From Paenibacillus nuruki (lineage in GTDB: Bacteria > Bacillota > Bacilli > Paenibacillales > Paenibacillaceae): a DNA stretch of 64,000 nucleotides. Each line of letters opens with the position of its first letter. Within the stretch, counting starts at the first letter, position 1. Made by a program: the position numbers and the translations under genes. The notes beneath the pieces were generated by a model that saw nothing but the letters and a program-made list of their open reading frames with translations, had not been told where the DNA came from and ran no database searches. Below, piece after piece: positions 24,893 to 33,065 of this stretch. The stretch covers positions 1-64,000 of the forward strand of contig NZ_MDER01000028.1 in NCBI RefSeq assembly GCF_001721045.1, in the 5' to 3' direction.

Positions 24893-25969
24893 CTAACCGA
24901 AATGATGTTTGGACATCCAGAGCACGCCACTTTTCAGTAGACGAGGCACTTTACCTGTAACAGAGCTTTTACCACCGAATCCAAATCCTGTACCAAAACC
25001 AGATTTTTTACCTAATGCTCCTAAAGTTCCTTTAAGTTTCAGTGGTTGCACTTTCGGTTGTTCCCCTTTCCAACCGGCTACAATCACATTAGCAATCTGT
25101 TCTGCTTGAGCTTCTGCTGCTTGTGCACTAGCTGCGAAAGGGAGGGAAGCACAATCTCCACATACAAATACTTCCGGGCGACCTGGAATACGATACAGCT
25201 CGTCCAAAATGACACGTCCAGAGTTATCCTGATTGACATTTAACTCATCGATCAATGGTACAGGGCGAATACCTGCTGTCCAGACCGTTACATCTGCTGA
25301 AATGCGCTCAGACTCACCGTTATAGACACAATGTCCTTCTACACGGCTAATATTGATATGGTTACGTACTTCTACATTATGCTCACGGAACCATTCTTCT
25401 ACATATTTAGACAAGCGTGGAGGAGATGAAGACAATAGACGCTCACCACGATCCAGAATACGCACATTCAAATCTTCACGACTTTCACGAATTTCAGCCG
25501 CAATCTCTATTCCGCTTAATCCTCCGCCAACAATATTCACTGTAGCTTGAGGAGGTAAATTATTTATTTTTAAGTACGTATCACGAGTAGCTGTGAATGA
25601 TTGAATAGTACTTGTGTATTCAGCAGCACCGGGTACACCATGGAAATTATCGGTACAACCTAAAGCGATTACCATTTGATCGTAATTCAACGGTTCGCCA
25701 TCTTCAAATGAAATCACTTTATCTTCTAAATTAATGCCTGTTACATCACCATATCTAGTGGTCATTTTGGCATGTGTAGGAAATTTAACGCGCAACTCAA
25801 GATCAGAAGCTGTTCCTGCTGCTAAAGCATAATATTCTGTTTTAAGTCCCTGGAAAGGCATACGATCTACTAAAATAATCTGTGTGTCTGCTGGAATCTT
25901 ATGATCCAATAATTCGTGGGCTAATGTAACGCCACCGTAACCTGCACCGAGTATAACTAAATTTTTCAT
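24893..25969 (-). CDS. NDH-2-like FAD/NAD(P) oxidoreductase (YutJ-like)
   Basis: The 358-residue flavoprotein has two dinucleotide-binding sites: the FAD motif GAGYGG at residues 8-13 and the NAD motif VGGGLSGIE near 147-155, plus the GDCAS block that holds FAD late in the sequence. The layout is that of type II NADH dehydrogenases. It probably passes electrons from NADH to menaquinone at the membrane surface without pumping protons. The C-terminal part is Gly-rich (KKSGFGTGFGFGG), which is unusual. AAGGAGA precedes the ATG. It lies downstream of mqnE, with a structured non-coding stretch between them. Confidence 0.83.
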   Translation of the reverse strand: MKNLVILGAGYGGVTLAHELLDHKIPADTQIILVDRMPFQGLKTEYYALAAGTASDLELRVKFPTHAKMTTRYGDVTGINLEDKVISFEDGEPLNYDQMVIALGCTDNFHGVPGAAEYTSTIQSFTATRDTYLKINNLPPQATVNIVGGGLSGIEIAAEIRESREDLNVRILDRGERLLSSSPPRLSKYVEEWFREHNVEVRNHINISRVEGHCVYNGESERISADVTVWTAGIRPVPLIDELNVNQDNSGRVILDELYRIPGRPEVFVCGDCASLPFAASAQAAEAQAEQIANVIVAGWKGEQPKVQPLKLKGTLGALGKKSGFGTGFGFGGKSSVTGKVPRLLKSGVLWMSKHHFG

Positions 25970-26032
25970 GATATCTTCTCCTTCTGGTAGATAATAAATA
26001 GATGAGAATCGTACATGATCCCCGTAGTCATA

Positions 26033-26223
26033 ATGATTTCAAAAATCATAAACATAGAGGCAAGTCATCCGGCGCAGAGAAGGCAAAGCGGTGAGCCGGG
26101 TGATGCCTTTTTTGCCCAAAAAGCCACATATTGCCAGCTTACAGGCGTATAAACGGGCTTTACTTCTAAGATACAGCGATAGGATATCTAAAACGAATCC
26201 ACTGTATGATTAAGTAAAGCCCG
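26033..26223. other. Structured intergenic region between mqnE and the YutJ-like gene
   Basis: Three inverted repeats are found. ATGATTT/AAATCAT (26033-26039, 26043-26049) could be an operator. GGCAAGTCATCCGGC (26059-26073) pairs, with bulges, with GCCGGGTGATGCC (26095-26107) and a T run follows on the plus strand. CGGGCTTTACTT (26154-26165) pairs perfectly with AAGTAAAGCCCG (26212-26223), with ATACAG/CTGTAT and GGAT/ATCC nested inside. On the minus strand this last stem begins 32 nt after the mqnE stop. It matches no riboswitch consensus that I know. Confidence 0.6.
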
Positions 26224-26255
26224 GGGTATGATGAGATGTTGAATAGATCTAAAGA

Positions 26256-27362
26256 CTATTCGTATACTTTAATTTCGTTGTAGAATGTATCGCGTTCTAC
26301 AGGAATACGACCTGCGCCTTTAATCAACCAGATCAACTCTTTACGAGTCAAACCTTCTGGAGTCAAAGCACCTGCTGCATGACTGATACGTTCTTTGATA
26401 ATTGTACCGTGAGCATCAGAAGCACCAAAAGTTAGAGCCATTTGAGTCAACTGAGTACCAATATTGATAAAGTACGCTTTAATATGATCGATATTGTCAA
26501 GCATCAGACGACTGATTGCGATTGTTTTCAAATCTTCATAAGCCGAGTTACGACGCATAATACTTGCATTTTTACTTTTCGGTTGCATAGACAATGGAAT
26601 AAATACAAGGAATCCATTTGTTTCGTCTTGCAACTCACGAATTTGTACCATATGACGTACACGGTCTTCGTAACTTTCAATCGAACCGTATAACATGGTG
26701 GTGTGTGTACGCATACCCATATTATGAGCAGTACGATGCACTTCTAGATAACGGTCAACGTTTGCTTTGTCGACACGCATTTTTTTACGATACTCATCAG
26801 ATAAGATCTCTGCGCCACCACCGGTCAACGATTGCAAACCTGCTTCACGTAGCTTTGTGAGTACTTGTTCAATATTCAATCCGCTGATCCGAGTAAAGAA
26901 GTCAATCTCAGCTGCTGTGTATGCTTTGAGTACCACTTCTGGAAAAGCTTCTTTGAGCGCTTGAAGAGAATCAACATAATATTGGAAAGGTACATTGTTG
27001 TTATGTCCACCTACAATATGGAATTCACGAACGCCAGGATGGTAATGTTGTTGTACATAATCAACCATTTCCTGACCACTTAATGTGTATGAACCTTCTT
27101 CGCCTTCGTCTTTACGGAAGTTACAAAATGCGCAATGAGCTTCACATACATTAGTAAAATACAGACTCATATTTTCGATAAAATAAACCTTTTTACCATT
27201 TTTGCGTAAGTTCACTTCATTTGCCATTTGTCCGATGGTGAGGATATCATCACTCTCATATAGATATACCCCATCTTCAATAGATAAACGCTCACCTGTA
27301 CGTACTTTATGGAAAATTTCTGCCATACGGGTATCGGTTTGTGGTGTAATAATAGTAGACAT
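26256..27362 (-). CDS. mqnE: Aminofutalosine synthase (radical SAM, menaquinone synthesis)
   Basis: The 368-residue radical SAM enzyme carries the 4Fe-4S motif CxxxCxxC at C73, C77 and C80 (CEAHCAFCNF). The blocks GGHNNNVPFQYYVD and KAYTAAEID fit MqnE, which joins carboxyvinyloxybenzoate to adenosine from SAM in the futalosine pathway. MqnC, its close relative, is a second possibility but fits less well. Menaquinone made this way would serve the NDH-2-like enzymes and succinate dehydrogenase also in this window. B. subtilis uses the other (Men) route. GGAGG precedes the ATG. It diverges from the Fe-S carrier gene at 27819. Confidence 0.85.
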   Translation of the reverse strand: MSTIITPQTDTRMAEIFHKVRTGERLSIEDGVYLYESDDILTIGQMANEVNLRKNGKKVYFIENMSLYFTNVCEAHCAFCNFRKDEGEEGSYTLSGQEMVDYVQQHYHPGVREFHIVGGHNNNVPFQYYVDSLQALKEAFPEVVLKAYTAAEIDFFTRISGLNIEQVLTKLREAGLQSLTGGGAEILSDEYRKKMRVDKANVDRYLEVHRTAHNMGMRTHTTMLYGSIESYEDRVRHMVQIRELQDETNGFLVFIPLSMQPKSKNASIMRRNSAYEDLKTIAISRLMLDNIDHIKAYFINIGTQLTQMALTFGASDAHGTIIKERISHAAGALTPEGLTRKELIWLIKGAGRIPVERDTFYNEIKVYE

Positions 27363-27818
27363 GCTAGGTTCCTCCTGTTCTCCTTAAAACTTCTGTCTAT
27401 CTTCTGTGATGTCCGAATCTTGTAAGACGTGCTTGTCATTGTCTTACACCAATAAGGAGTCAATGAATAATAGCAATTAAAAAAAGCACACCATATATGC
27501 TGTCAATCCTAACAATAAAAATGCCAAAATAACTTCATCTTTGAACGCATACTATATAATATACAACAAATTACATAACATAGTCACCTGATTTGAAGAA
27601 TTAATGTGAAAAAAGTTACAACGGCACATAAGGTGTAACGATGTTTGGTTTTTGACAGAATTTCGACATTTCCTGTCATCCTTCACTTACCCATTATAAA
27701 CCTCTCATGTAACGCGGGCAATACAATTACTTAAAAAATGAGAGATTGTGCATAATGAATAAGCCTTGAGTGCAGTGGAACAGAAGAGTATAATGAAAAA
27801 GAAAAGGAGGGGATATCA
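27363..27818. other. Divergent promoter region between mqnE and the A-type Fe-S carrier gene
   Basis: About 456 non-coding bases. On the plus side a good promoter, TTGAGT (27766-27771)-17 nt-TATAAT (27789-27794), lies about 25 nt before the next start codon and so gives a very short leader. Two weak inverted repeats, GTTACA/TGTAAC (27615-27639) and TGACAG/CTGTCA (about 27652-27677), may be regulator sites. No coding sequence is supported here. Confidence 0.6.
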
Positions 27819-28181
27819 TTGATTACAATTAGTGATTCAGCAGCTTCACGTATGAAAGGCATTATGGAAGATCAAGACATACCCGGTCTATTCGTACGTA
27901 TTGGCGTAAACCCTGGTGGTTGCAGTGGATTCTCTTATGCCATGGGCTTTGATAGCGAAGAAACGGATAAAGATATATATATGACTATTCAAGATATGAA
28001 AGTCGTTGTGGATAAAGAAGACCTGAAATACTTGAACGGTTTGGAAGTGGATTTTGAAGAATCCGGTATGAGTGGTGGATTTACCATTCATAATCCAAAT
28101 GCTGTAGCAACTTGTGGTTGCGGATCAAGTTTCCGTACACGCGAAGAAGACGAAGTATTGGCTCAACCTTGTGAAGATTAA
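27819..28181 (+). CDS. HesB/IscA-type (A-type) Fe-S cluster carrier
   Basis: A 120-residue A-type carrier of the ErpA/YutM-like group. The three cluster-binding cysteines are in GGCSGFSYAM and in TCGCGSSF. It hands Fe-S clusters to apo-enzymes, plausibly including mqnE and sdhB of this region. The start is TTG 27819, backed by AAAGGAGGGG. The promoter TTGAGT-N17-TATAAT is directly upstream. The C-terminal REEDEVLAQPCED tail contains an extra Cys. Confidence 0.9.
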   Translation: MITISDSAASRMKGIMEDQDIPGLFVRIGVNPGGCSGFSYAMGFDSEETDKDIYMTIQDMKVVVDKEDLKYLNGLEVDFEESGMSGGFTIHNPNAVATCGCGSSFRTREEDEVLAQPCED

Positions 28182-28210
28182 GATCATTTCGTAAATAATC
28201 ATTAAATGAG

Positions 28211-28254
28211 AAGACCTTGAAAGCGTACATTTACGTATTTCAGGGTCTTTTTTT
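28211..28254 (+). terminator. Terminator after the A-type carrier gene
   Basis: AAGACCTTGAAA pairs with TTTCAGGGTCTT (one mismatch) over a loop of about 17 nt, followed by T6. Confidence 0.85.
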
Positions 28255-28285
28255 GTATACAAGATGTATAGCTAGCAATAGATAC

Positions 28286-28324
28286 AAAAAAAGCGAAACC
28301 TAATCTTCATAGGCTTCGCTTTTT
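28286..28324 (-). terminator. Terminator of the 28329 gene
   Basis: AAAAAGCGAA-CCTA pairs with TAGG-TTCGCTTTTT. It lies 5 nt past the stop of the minus-strand gene and is A/T-flanked on both sides. Confidence 0.8.
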
Positions 28325-28328
28325 GTAT

Positions 28329-28511
28329 TTACATTTTCACTTTTCGTTTACGGTATTTCTGAATCATTAAGAAGATTAATCCTGCTATCATTACATAAAT
28401 ACTCACAAGCAATACGGTTCTGCCATAAGGATGTTCAGCAATGATCATAATATTGCCAATGATCGATAAAAACGTTCCAATCAGTGCAATACTTCCGTCT
28501 TTACTCCACAT
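28329..28511 (-). CDS. Small two-helix membrane protein
   Basis: The 60-residue product has two hydrophobic helices (about residues 8-25 and 32-50) and a basic end (QKYRKRKVKM). I recognise no family. The start is ATG 28511 with AAGGAG 9 nt in front; a TTG two codons earlier is less likely. The gene follows the cupin gene on the same strand by 43 nt, so the two are probably co-transcribed. The terminator at 28286 ends the unit. Confidence 0.6.
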   Translation of the reverse strand: MWSKDGSIALIGTFLSIIGNIMIIAEHPYGRTVLLVSIYVMIAGLIFLMIQKYRKRKVKM

Positions 28512-28554
28512 ATGCAACAGCTCCTTGATGTGTGTATAGATATCTTCATTGATC

Positions 28555-28929
28555 TTATAATTGATCTTCGATCGACTTGGTTAACGGAGATTCTACATCG
28601 CCGGTATGCTTGGTACTTACCGACTCGATTAAGACTAATCCACATTCTTCTTCAGCGAACGGGTTATGCATCGTTCCTTTGGGAACAACATAAAATTCTC
28701 CTTTTTCTAAAGTGATATCTTCAGCATCTTGTAGACGAATAATAACCTTTCCATAAACAACTAGAAATAATTCATCTTCATGATCATGTTGATGCCAGAC
28801 CAGTTCTCCTTTAACTTTTGCCACTTTGACATATTGATCGTTTACTTGCCCGATCACTCGTGGCGACCAGTGTTCTGTAATTTTGGCTAATTCTTCTGCA
28901 ATATTGGTAGGACTCAATACGTTTAACAT
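28555..28929 (-). CDS. Cupin-domain protein
   Basis: The 124-residue single-domain cupin has both conserved motifs: motif 1 WHQHDHEDELFLVVYGK (metal ligands HxH and Glu) and motif 2 GEFYVVPKGTMHNPF (His). It is probably a small metal-binding sugar isomerase-like or sensor protein; the substrate is unknown. ATG 28929 is chosen, with GGAG 8 nt upstream; an ATG at 28950 has no ribosome site. It precedes the small membrane protein on the same strand. Confidence 0.8.
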   Translation of the reverse strand: MLNVLSPTNIAEELAKITEHWSPRVIGQVNDQYVKVAKVKGELVWHQHDHEDELFLVVYGKVIIRLQDAEDITLEKGEFYVVPKGTMHNPFAEEECGLVLIESVSTKHTGDVESPLTKSIEDQL

Positions 28930-29114
28930 CGTTAACACTCCATTCTGCATCGTTATGTATAGAATTGATAGATCGTATATAAATTATACATGAAAAGAAA
29001 CGTTAACATCTATTTAGCAACTATTCATAAGAAGTTCACATGCCTCTTTTACAATAGTTTTACAGCCCACACATCATGATCAGATGGCAGGCTACACACA
29101 AGGAGGCAATTCAG

Positions 29115-29840
29115 ATGAAGAAATGGACATTCCTTTTAGGAACCACGATGACGATCGCTCTGTTAGCGGGATGCAGTACAAATAGTGAAACGTCATCAAC
29201 AGCAGAGCCAACAACCAATACAGCAGATGCTTCTGCAACAGCAACATCTACCAACACATCATCTTCTTCGGGAGATAGCACGGCACAAGCGAATGCTGAT
29301 CTAATGGGCAAAATCAAATCTATTGACGGTAATATGATTACCATCTACAAGTCTACAATAGATCCTTCTCAGATGGTGCAAGGTGGAGGCAAAGGTATGA
29401 GTGCTCCACCAGAAGGACAACCCGGTGATGGAGGTGCTTCCCCAGCAGATGGCGGACAATCCCCTCCAGCTACGCCTGATGGAGAGTCTGCTCAAGCACC
29501 CGTCAATGAAGGTTCACAAGCTCCAGCCTCTTCTGAACAAGCGAGCACGGGTGGAAAAGATATGTTCTCGGACGAGACCGTTACGATTACAGTATCCGAC
29601 AGTACAACGTTCTCTACAATGACGATGGAGAATAATGAAATGACGACAACGACCAAAGCCCTTTCCGATCTCAAAGCAGATGATGTCATCAACGTTTGGT
29701 TGAATACAGATGATTCTTCCGTAGCCGATCAGATTCAACTATTTAATGGTATGGGCGGCGGTATGCGTAGTGGTCAGATGAAAGGTGATATTTCGAGTCA
29801 AGATACTTCCTCAGATACAACATCTACAGATCATTCATAA
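29115..29840 (+). CDS. Secreted low-complexity lipoprotein, family copy 1
   Basis: The ATG at 29115 is set by AAGGAGG. The 241-residue product has a lipoprotein signal ending LLAGC, then a Ser/Thr/Ala-rich linker. A core module begins GKIKSIDGNMITIYKS, is interrupted by a Pro/Gly/Gln-rich stretch, and goes on with TVTITVSDSTTFS and ALSDLKADDVINVWL. The same core occurs in the two minus-strand genes that follow. It resembles DUF5666-like beta-barrel repeats in Firmicutes surface proteins; that is an inference. It is probably anchored on the outer face of the membrane. Function unknown. Confidence 0.7.
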   Translation: MKKWTFLLGTTMTIALLAGCSTNSETSSTAEPTTNTADASATATSTNTSSSSGDSTAQANADLMGKIKSIDGNMITIYKSTIDPSQMVQGGGKGMSAPPEGQPGDGGASPADGGQSPPATPDGESAQAPVNEGSQAPASSEQASTGGKDMFSDETVTITVSDSTTFSTMTMENNEMTTTTKALSDLKADDVINVWLNTDDSSVADQIQLFNGMGGGMRSGQMKGDISSQDTSSDTTSTDHS

Positions 29841-29845
29841 TACAG

Positions 29846-29879
29846 CAAAAAAGAGTGAACACGATGGTTCACTCTTTTT
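29846..29879. terminator. Bidirectional terminator between two secreted-protein genes
   Basis: AAAAAGAGTGAAC pairs perfectly with GTTCACTCTTTTT around a 5-nt loop. Both converging genes can use it. Confidence 0.92.
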
Positions 29880-29913
29880 GCTATACAACTAAATCTAGAT
29901 CATTATTTTTACG

Positions 29914-30717
29914 TTATGAAGACGATTCTTGGGTAGCTACTGGAGCAGAAGCATTTGCCGGTGGAGTCGGTGGTGTACTTCCATCTATAGGTGGAGCAGG
30001 TGGTGTAGGAGGCGTACTTCCATCTGCTGGTACAGGTGGAGCTGGCGGAGTGCTTCCGTCTTTAGGTGCAGGAGGTGTCGGTGGAGTTCCGCCATTTGCT
30101 GGTGGTTGCGGAGCTTCATGAATTTCAATTTTAGTCGCTTGTTTACTTGTATCGGATGCAAGTGTCACAGCGATATGATCTCCAACATTAAGAGCCGATA
30201 AGGAGATGGTCGTTTCCACATGTCCTTTTTCTGGACTGTGCGAAGTTTTCACAATATCGGTACCACTGTAGACATTGATCGTGACGCTTGTTCCTTCTGG
30301 CAAAAGACCTTGTGGTTTGCTATACGTATCTTTACTAACCGATGAGCGACTAGAAGATTTCGTATTTTTAGAACCCGATTTATAGTTCGCTTTGCGATCA
30401 GTTGCAGGTAGTGGTGGTTTTTCAGGTGCAGTGATCGTAATTTGATTGCCATTGATTGATTTAATTTCACCGATAACATCGGCTCTTTCTCCTTTAAGTC
30501 CTGGGCCATCTAGTTTACCTGGTGCAGGTGGAGCGGGAAGGACTGGAGTGGTTCCATCTGGTAGTGTAGGTGCATCTGCAAGTACCTGACGTTGTTGAGA
30601 TTGTACTGATGTAGATTGTTCGGAAGAAGATGCTGCAAATGCCGATGGGGCTGCTACAGCACCTGCAATGAGAGCTGCTGAAAAAGCGACGTTAGATAAT
30701 ACTTTAAGTGTCTTCAT
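29914..30717 (-). CDS. Secreted protein with Pro-rich C-terminal repeats, family copy 2
   Basis: The start at ATG 30717 has AAAGGAGG. The 267-residue product has a Sec signal peptide ending in an Ala-rich AxA site near residue 28. The shared core GEIKSINGNQITI and SLSALNVGDHIAVTLASD follows, with a charged Lys/Ser-rich part between. The end is a Pro-rich tail with about four units of the type DGSTPPTPPAP. No lipobox, LPxTG or wall-binding repeat is seen. The Pro-rich tail could span the wall or bind proteins. It is tandem with copy 3 and convergent to copy 1. Confidence 0.7.
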   Translation of the reverse strand: MKTLKVLSNVAFSAALIAGAVAAPSAFAASSSEQSTSVQSQQRQVLADAPTLPDGTTPVLPAPPAPGKLDGPGLKGERADVIGEIKSINGNQITITAPEKPPLPATDRKANYKSGSKNTKSSSRSSVSKDTYSKPQGLLPEGTSVTINVYSGTDIVKTSHSPEKGHVETTISLSALNVGDHIAVTLASDTSKQATKIEIHEAPQPPANGGTPPTPPAPKDGSTPPAPPVPADGSTPPTPPAPPIDGSTPPTPPANASAPVATQESSS

Positions 30718-30991
30718 AAAGAAACCTCCTTTGGATTGGAAGGACATTTCAAAAGGCACGTCCTATAAACGGAAGTATAGAGAGCGATTGTGAACTCAAT
30801 GTGAACTAAAAATGAATGAAACCTTAAAAAGTAAGATATTCCACATTATTGTCTAAACAAGAGTAAATCAAAGAAAAAGGCAGCGAGCCGCTGACTTCAA
30901 CGGTTCACTGCCTGCTTGTTTCAACAAGAGACTCTTTACATTTTGTGGGAAAATAGAGATGAAAAATATTTTAAATGAATCAATATATCGA
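30718..30991. other. Gap between secreted-protein copies 2 and 3
   Basis: About 270 bases hold the ribosome site of the copy 2 gene and the terminator of copy 3 (30876-30916). A promoter for copy 2 should be here on the minus strand, but I could not identify one with confidence. Confidence 0.5.
30876..30916 (-). terminator. Terminator after secreted-protein copy 3
   Basis: On the minus strand GGCAGTGAACCG pairs with CGGCTCGCTGCC (one mismatch and one wobble), followed by TTTTTCTTT. Confidence 0.75.
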
Positions 30992-31543
30992 TTATTTGCT
31001 AGTAGTAGCAGGCATAACTTCAATTTTGGTGGCTTTAGTAGTACCAGAAGCGAGTGTAACGAAAATAATATCACCTGCTTTAAGACTCGATAATGCTTTT
31101 TTCGTTGGAGTGGCTTTGGTGCTACCCGCAGAACGTGTCACACTTACGATACTTGTAGCACTACTTACAGTCACACTTGTCGTTGTTGTGCTAAACGTCT
31201 GAGCAGGTGGAGTAGTACCTGTTCCTGCTGTTGGAGCGGAACCTGTAGGCGGCGCGGCTGGAGCTGTTCCACTTGGAGGAGCTTCTCCTGCTACTGGAGC
31301 TTTTGATCCTGCTGTTCCTGTGGGAATATCCGGTTGAGTGGAGGATTTGTACAATGTAATTTTGCTACCGCTGATTGATTTTATTTTACCGATCAATACA
31401 TTGTTCATGGCTTTGGCATCTTTGGTAGCAGTCGTGGTCGATGGGGTCGTTGTAGCGGCATGAGTTGTTGCTCCTATAGATATCGATCCCACCAATAAAG
31501 CTGCGGACAAAGCGACACTCGAAAGTACTTTTAATGTTTTCAT
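30992..31543 (-). CDS. Secreted Thr/Pro-rich protein, family copy 3
   Basis: A 183-residue product with a Sec signal peptide (cleavage probably after THAA, near residue 29). The N-terminal MKTLKVLSSVALSAALL is nearly the same as in copy 2 (MKTLKVLSNVAFSAALI), showing recent duplication. The core reads GKIKSISGSKITLYKSS, then a Pro/Gly/Ala stretch, TTTSVTVSSATS and ALSSLKAGDIIFVTLASGTTKATKIEV. There is no transmembrane or sorting motif at the end. AGGAGG precedes the ATG. Function unknown. Confidence 0.7.
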   Translation of the reverse strand: MKTLKVLSSVALSAALLVGSISIGATTHAATTTPSTTTATKDAKAMNNVLIGKIKSISGSKITLYKSSTQPDIPTGTAGSKAPVAGEAPPSGTAPAAPPTGSAPTAGTGTTPPAQTFSTTTTSVTVSSATSIVSVTRSAGSTKATPTKKALSSLKAGDIIFVTLASGTTKATKIEVMPATTSK

Positions 31544-31666
31544 ACAATAGATTCCTCCTAAAGTGAATGAGCATTAGATAAACGATTCAGACGATATCTT
31601 ATGCCTCTTCACGTAGTATAAAAGGAGAATATGAACTGCAAATGAACATTCACTTTAAGAACACAA

Positions 31667-31720
31667 AAAAGCCAGTTTCTCGCTTCCTCTTCATAAAGAA
31701 AAAGCAGATAACTGGCTTTT
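31667..31720 (-). terminator. Terminator after the 31742 gene
   Basis: AAAAGCCAGTT and AACTGGCTTTT pair across a loop of about 32 nt that contains further partial pairing. A/T tracts flank both sides. Confidence 0.7.
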
Positions 31721-31741
31721 GGATATCATATTAAGTATGAA

Positions 31742-31969
31742 TCAATCGGTTTGAAACATTGTTGATTCACGAGAATACAAGCTTTTGGTTCCAGATTGTA
31801 AGTTACGCACGCGAACAGCTTCGTTCGTATAAGCTTCTACATAACCACGTCCAATTTCACAATATACGCCAGCAGGATCTTCCTGCCATACTGTAATAAG
31901 ACTGCCAGACAGTCCAGCGGTGAAAAAGTCCATATCTTCAGTAAGTGTGTGTTTCTTGTTCGATTTCAT
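31742..31969 (-). CDS. Small cytoplasmic protein of unknown function
   Basis: A 75-residue soluble protein with no signal peptide, membrane helix or known motif. It reads as a small beta-rich domain (LITVWQEDPAGVYCEIGRGYVEAYTNEAVRV). GGAAGGGG lies before the ATG at 31969, and a hairpin terminator follows, which together support a real gene. It stands alone between the secreted-protein group and the TraX-like gene. Confidence 0.6.
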   Translation of the reverse strand: MKSNKKHTLTEDMDFFTAGLSGSLITVWQEDPAGVYCEIGRGYVEAYTNEAVRVRNLQSGTKSLYSRESTMFQTD

Positions 31970-32083
31970 GGGGGTTCCCCTTCCTATATTTAAAACTGCC
32001 TATAGCCGACAGATGACTTCCGCTAACGATTATACTCTAAGATGCACTCATAAGGCGATGGTTTTTTACGAAAAGACAGAAAA

Positions 32084-32111
32084 AAATCGGGAAGTGATAT
32101 ATTCCCGATTT
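32084..32111 (-). terminator. Terminator after the TraX-like gene
   Basis: AAATCGGGAA pairs with TTCCCGATTT; on the minus strand a T7 tract follows. It lies 8 nt past the gene's stop. Confidence 0.85.
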
Positions 32112-32118
32112 GTATTTG

Positions 32119-32757
32119 TTAAAATACCAAACGTATGATCGCAATAATAGCTAAATGTGCGGGATAAAAAGAACGCCATATCCAGCGTGGAGGTGAATAA
32201 AGCTTTGTTTTTGGATACAAATTTAGATGAATAGCAATTAAAGCCGTAGCCAGCACACTAAATACCTGAATATCTGAAAACCCTCCAAACAGGACAAAAA
32301 CAACAGTGAGTGCCAAATGAGCGACAATCACCCAATACCCGGTCGTGTAACGAAATACCAATACAAGCAGAACGCCGTACATCCCATAATCCATATGTAG
32401 CTGATCTGCCAACCAACCTACAATAAGAATTAGAAGAAGCGAAACCGGAAAATATTTCAGGGATAGTTTATCAATTACAATCATTAAAAGCAAGGAAATA
32501 AATAATGTACAGACCACATTTAAATTAGTGATATCAAAAGCATACATAAAAGGAAGTTGTGATAAAGCTGCAATTAGAAGTAACCGAATCGTATATTTGC
32601 GTACATTTCGTGTACGTTGATAACCGAGTACTAGAAAATAACAATAGATCGGAAAAGCTATTCTACCAATAACACGCAAATACCGTTCATCGGGAAAGAA
32701 AGCATACCCCAAATGATCGGTTAGCATCGTGATCATCGCTAACCACTGCACAGGCAT
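32119..32757 (-). CDS. TraX-family membrane protein
   Basis: The 212-residue polytopic membrane protein has about seven to eight helices. The start MPVQWLAMITMLTDHLGYAF and the RIAFPIYCYFLVLGYQRT block are typical of TraX-type proteins, named for the F-plasmid pilin acetylase but widespread on Firmicute chromosomes as putative membrane acyltransferases. No conjugation genes lie nearby, so a pilin role is unlikely. It follows the small 32770 gene on the same strand by 12 nt; the two are probably one unit. Confidence 0.75.
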   Translation of the reverse strand: MPVQWLAMITMLTDHLGYAFFPDERYLRVIGRIAFPIYCYFLVLGYQRTRNVRKYTIRLLLIAALSQLPFMYAFDITNLNVVCTLFISLLLMIVIDKLSLKYFPVSLLLILIVGWLADQLHMDYGMYGVLLVLVFRYTTGYWVIVAHLALTVVFVLFGGFSDIQVFSVLATALIAIHLNLYPKTKLYSPPRWIWRSFYPAHLAIIAIIRLVF

Positions 32758-32769
32758 ACCTCCTTTAAT

Positions 32770-32967
32770 TTACTTCATCAGACTAAAGTTAAATATCGTT
32801 TGTACAATCAATGAAATAATCAGTAGTCCAAAAATAGAAAAGCCGATTCCTGCTCCTTTACGACTTTCTTTGAAAAATTTGCGACTCAATGCAAATACAA
32901 GTCCAGCAATGGCTAATAATACGAGCACGATAATAATACGAAGAAAAATAAACACACCAACACTCAC
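32770..32967 (-). CDS. Small two-helix membrane protein
   Basis: The 65-residue product has two hydrophobic helices (about residues 5-27 and 43-60) joined by a basic loop (SRKFFKESRKG). No family was recognised. GTG 32967 is chosen as start since AGGAGG lies 8 nt before it; reading further upstream would enter the ribosome site. It is directly upstream of the TraX-like gene. Confidence 0.55.
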   Translation of the reverse strand: MSVGVFIFLRIIIVLVLLAIAGLVFALSRKFFKESRKGAGIGFSIFGLLIISLIVQTIFNFSLMK

Positions 32968-33065
32968 GAAGGGCACCTCCTGCAAATTTTAAATAATCTT
33001 ATGTTTACTATACGACATATTGAGGGGTGTAATCCAAGTAAAAGGTGAACATTTCGCAAAACCAC

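Noticed and set aside
26059-26223. A known riboswitch (THF, c-di-GMP or c-di-AMP type) between mqnE and the flavoprotein gene
   Set aside because: Short stretches such as GCGGTG or GGCAAAGC recall known classes, but the ordered conserved cores of these riboswitches are missing.
29935-30115. Repetitive DNA that could look like a CRISPR or satellite array
   Set aside because: The repeats are short, imperfect and in frame with a Pro-rich protein tail; there are no unique spacers and no cas genes.
32119-32757. Conjugative-transfer gene (TraX)
   Set aside because: Only the family name suggests conjugation; no other transfer genes, relaxase or origin of transfer are nearby.
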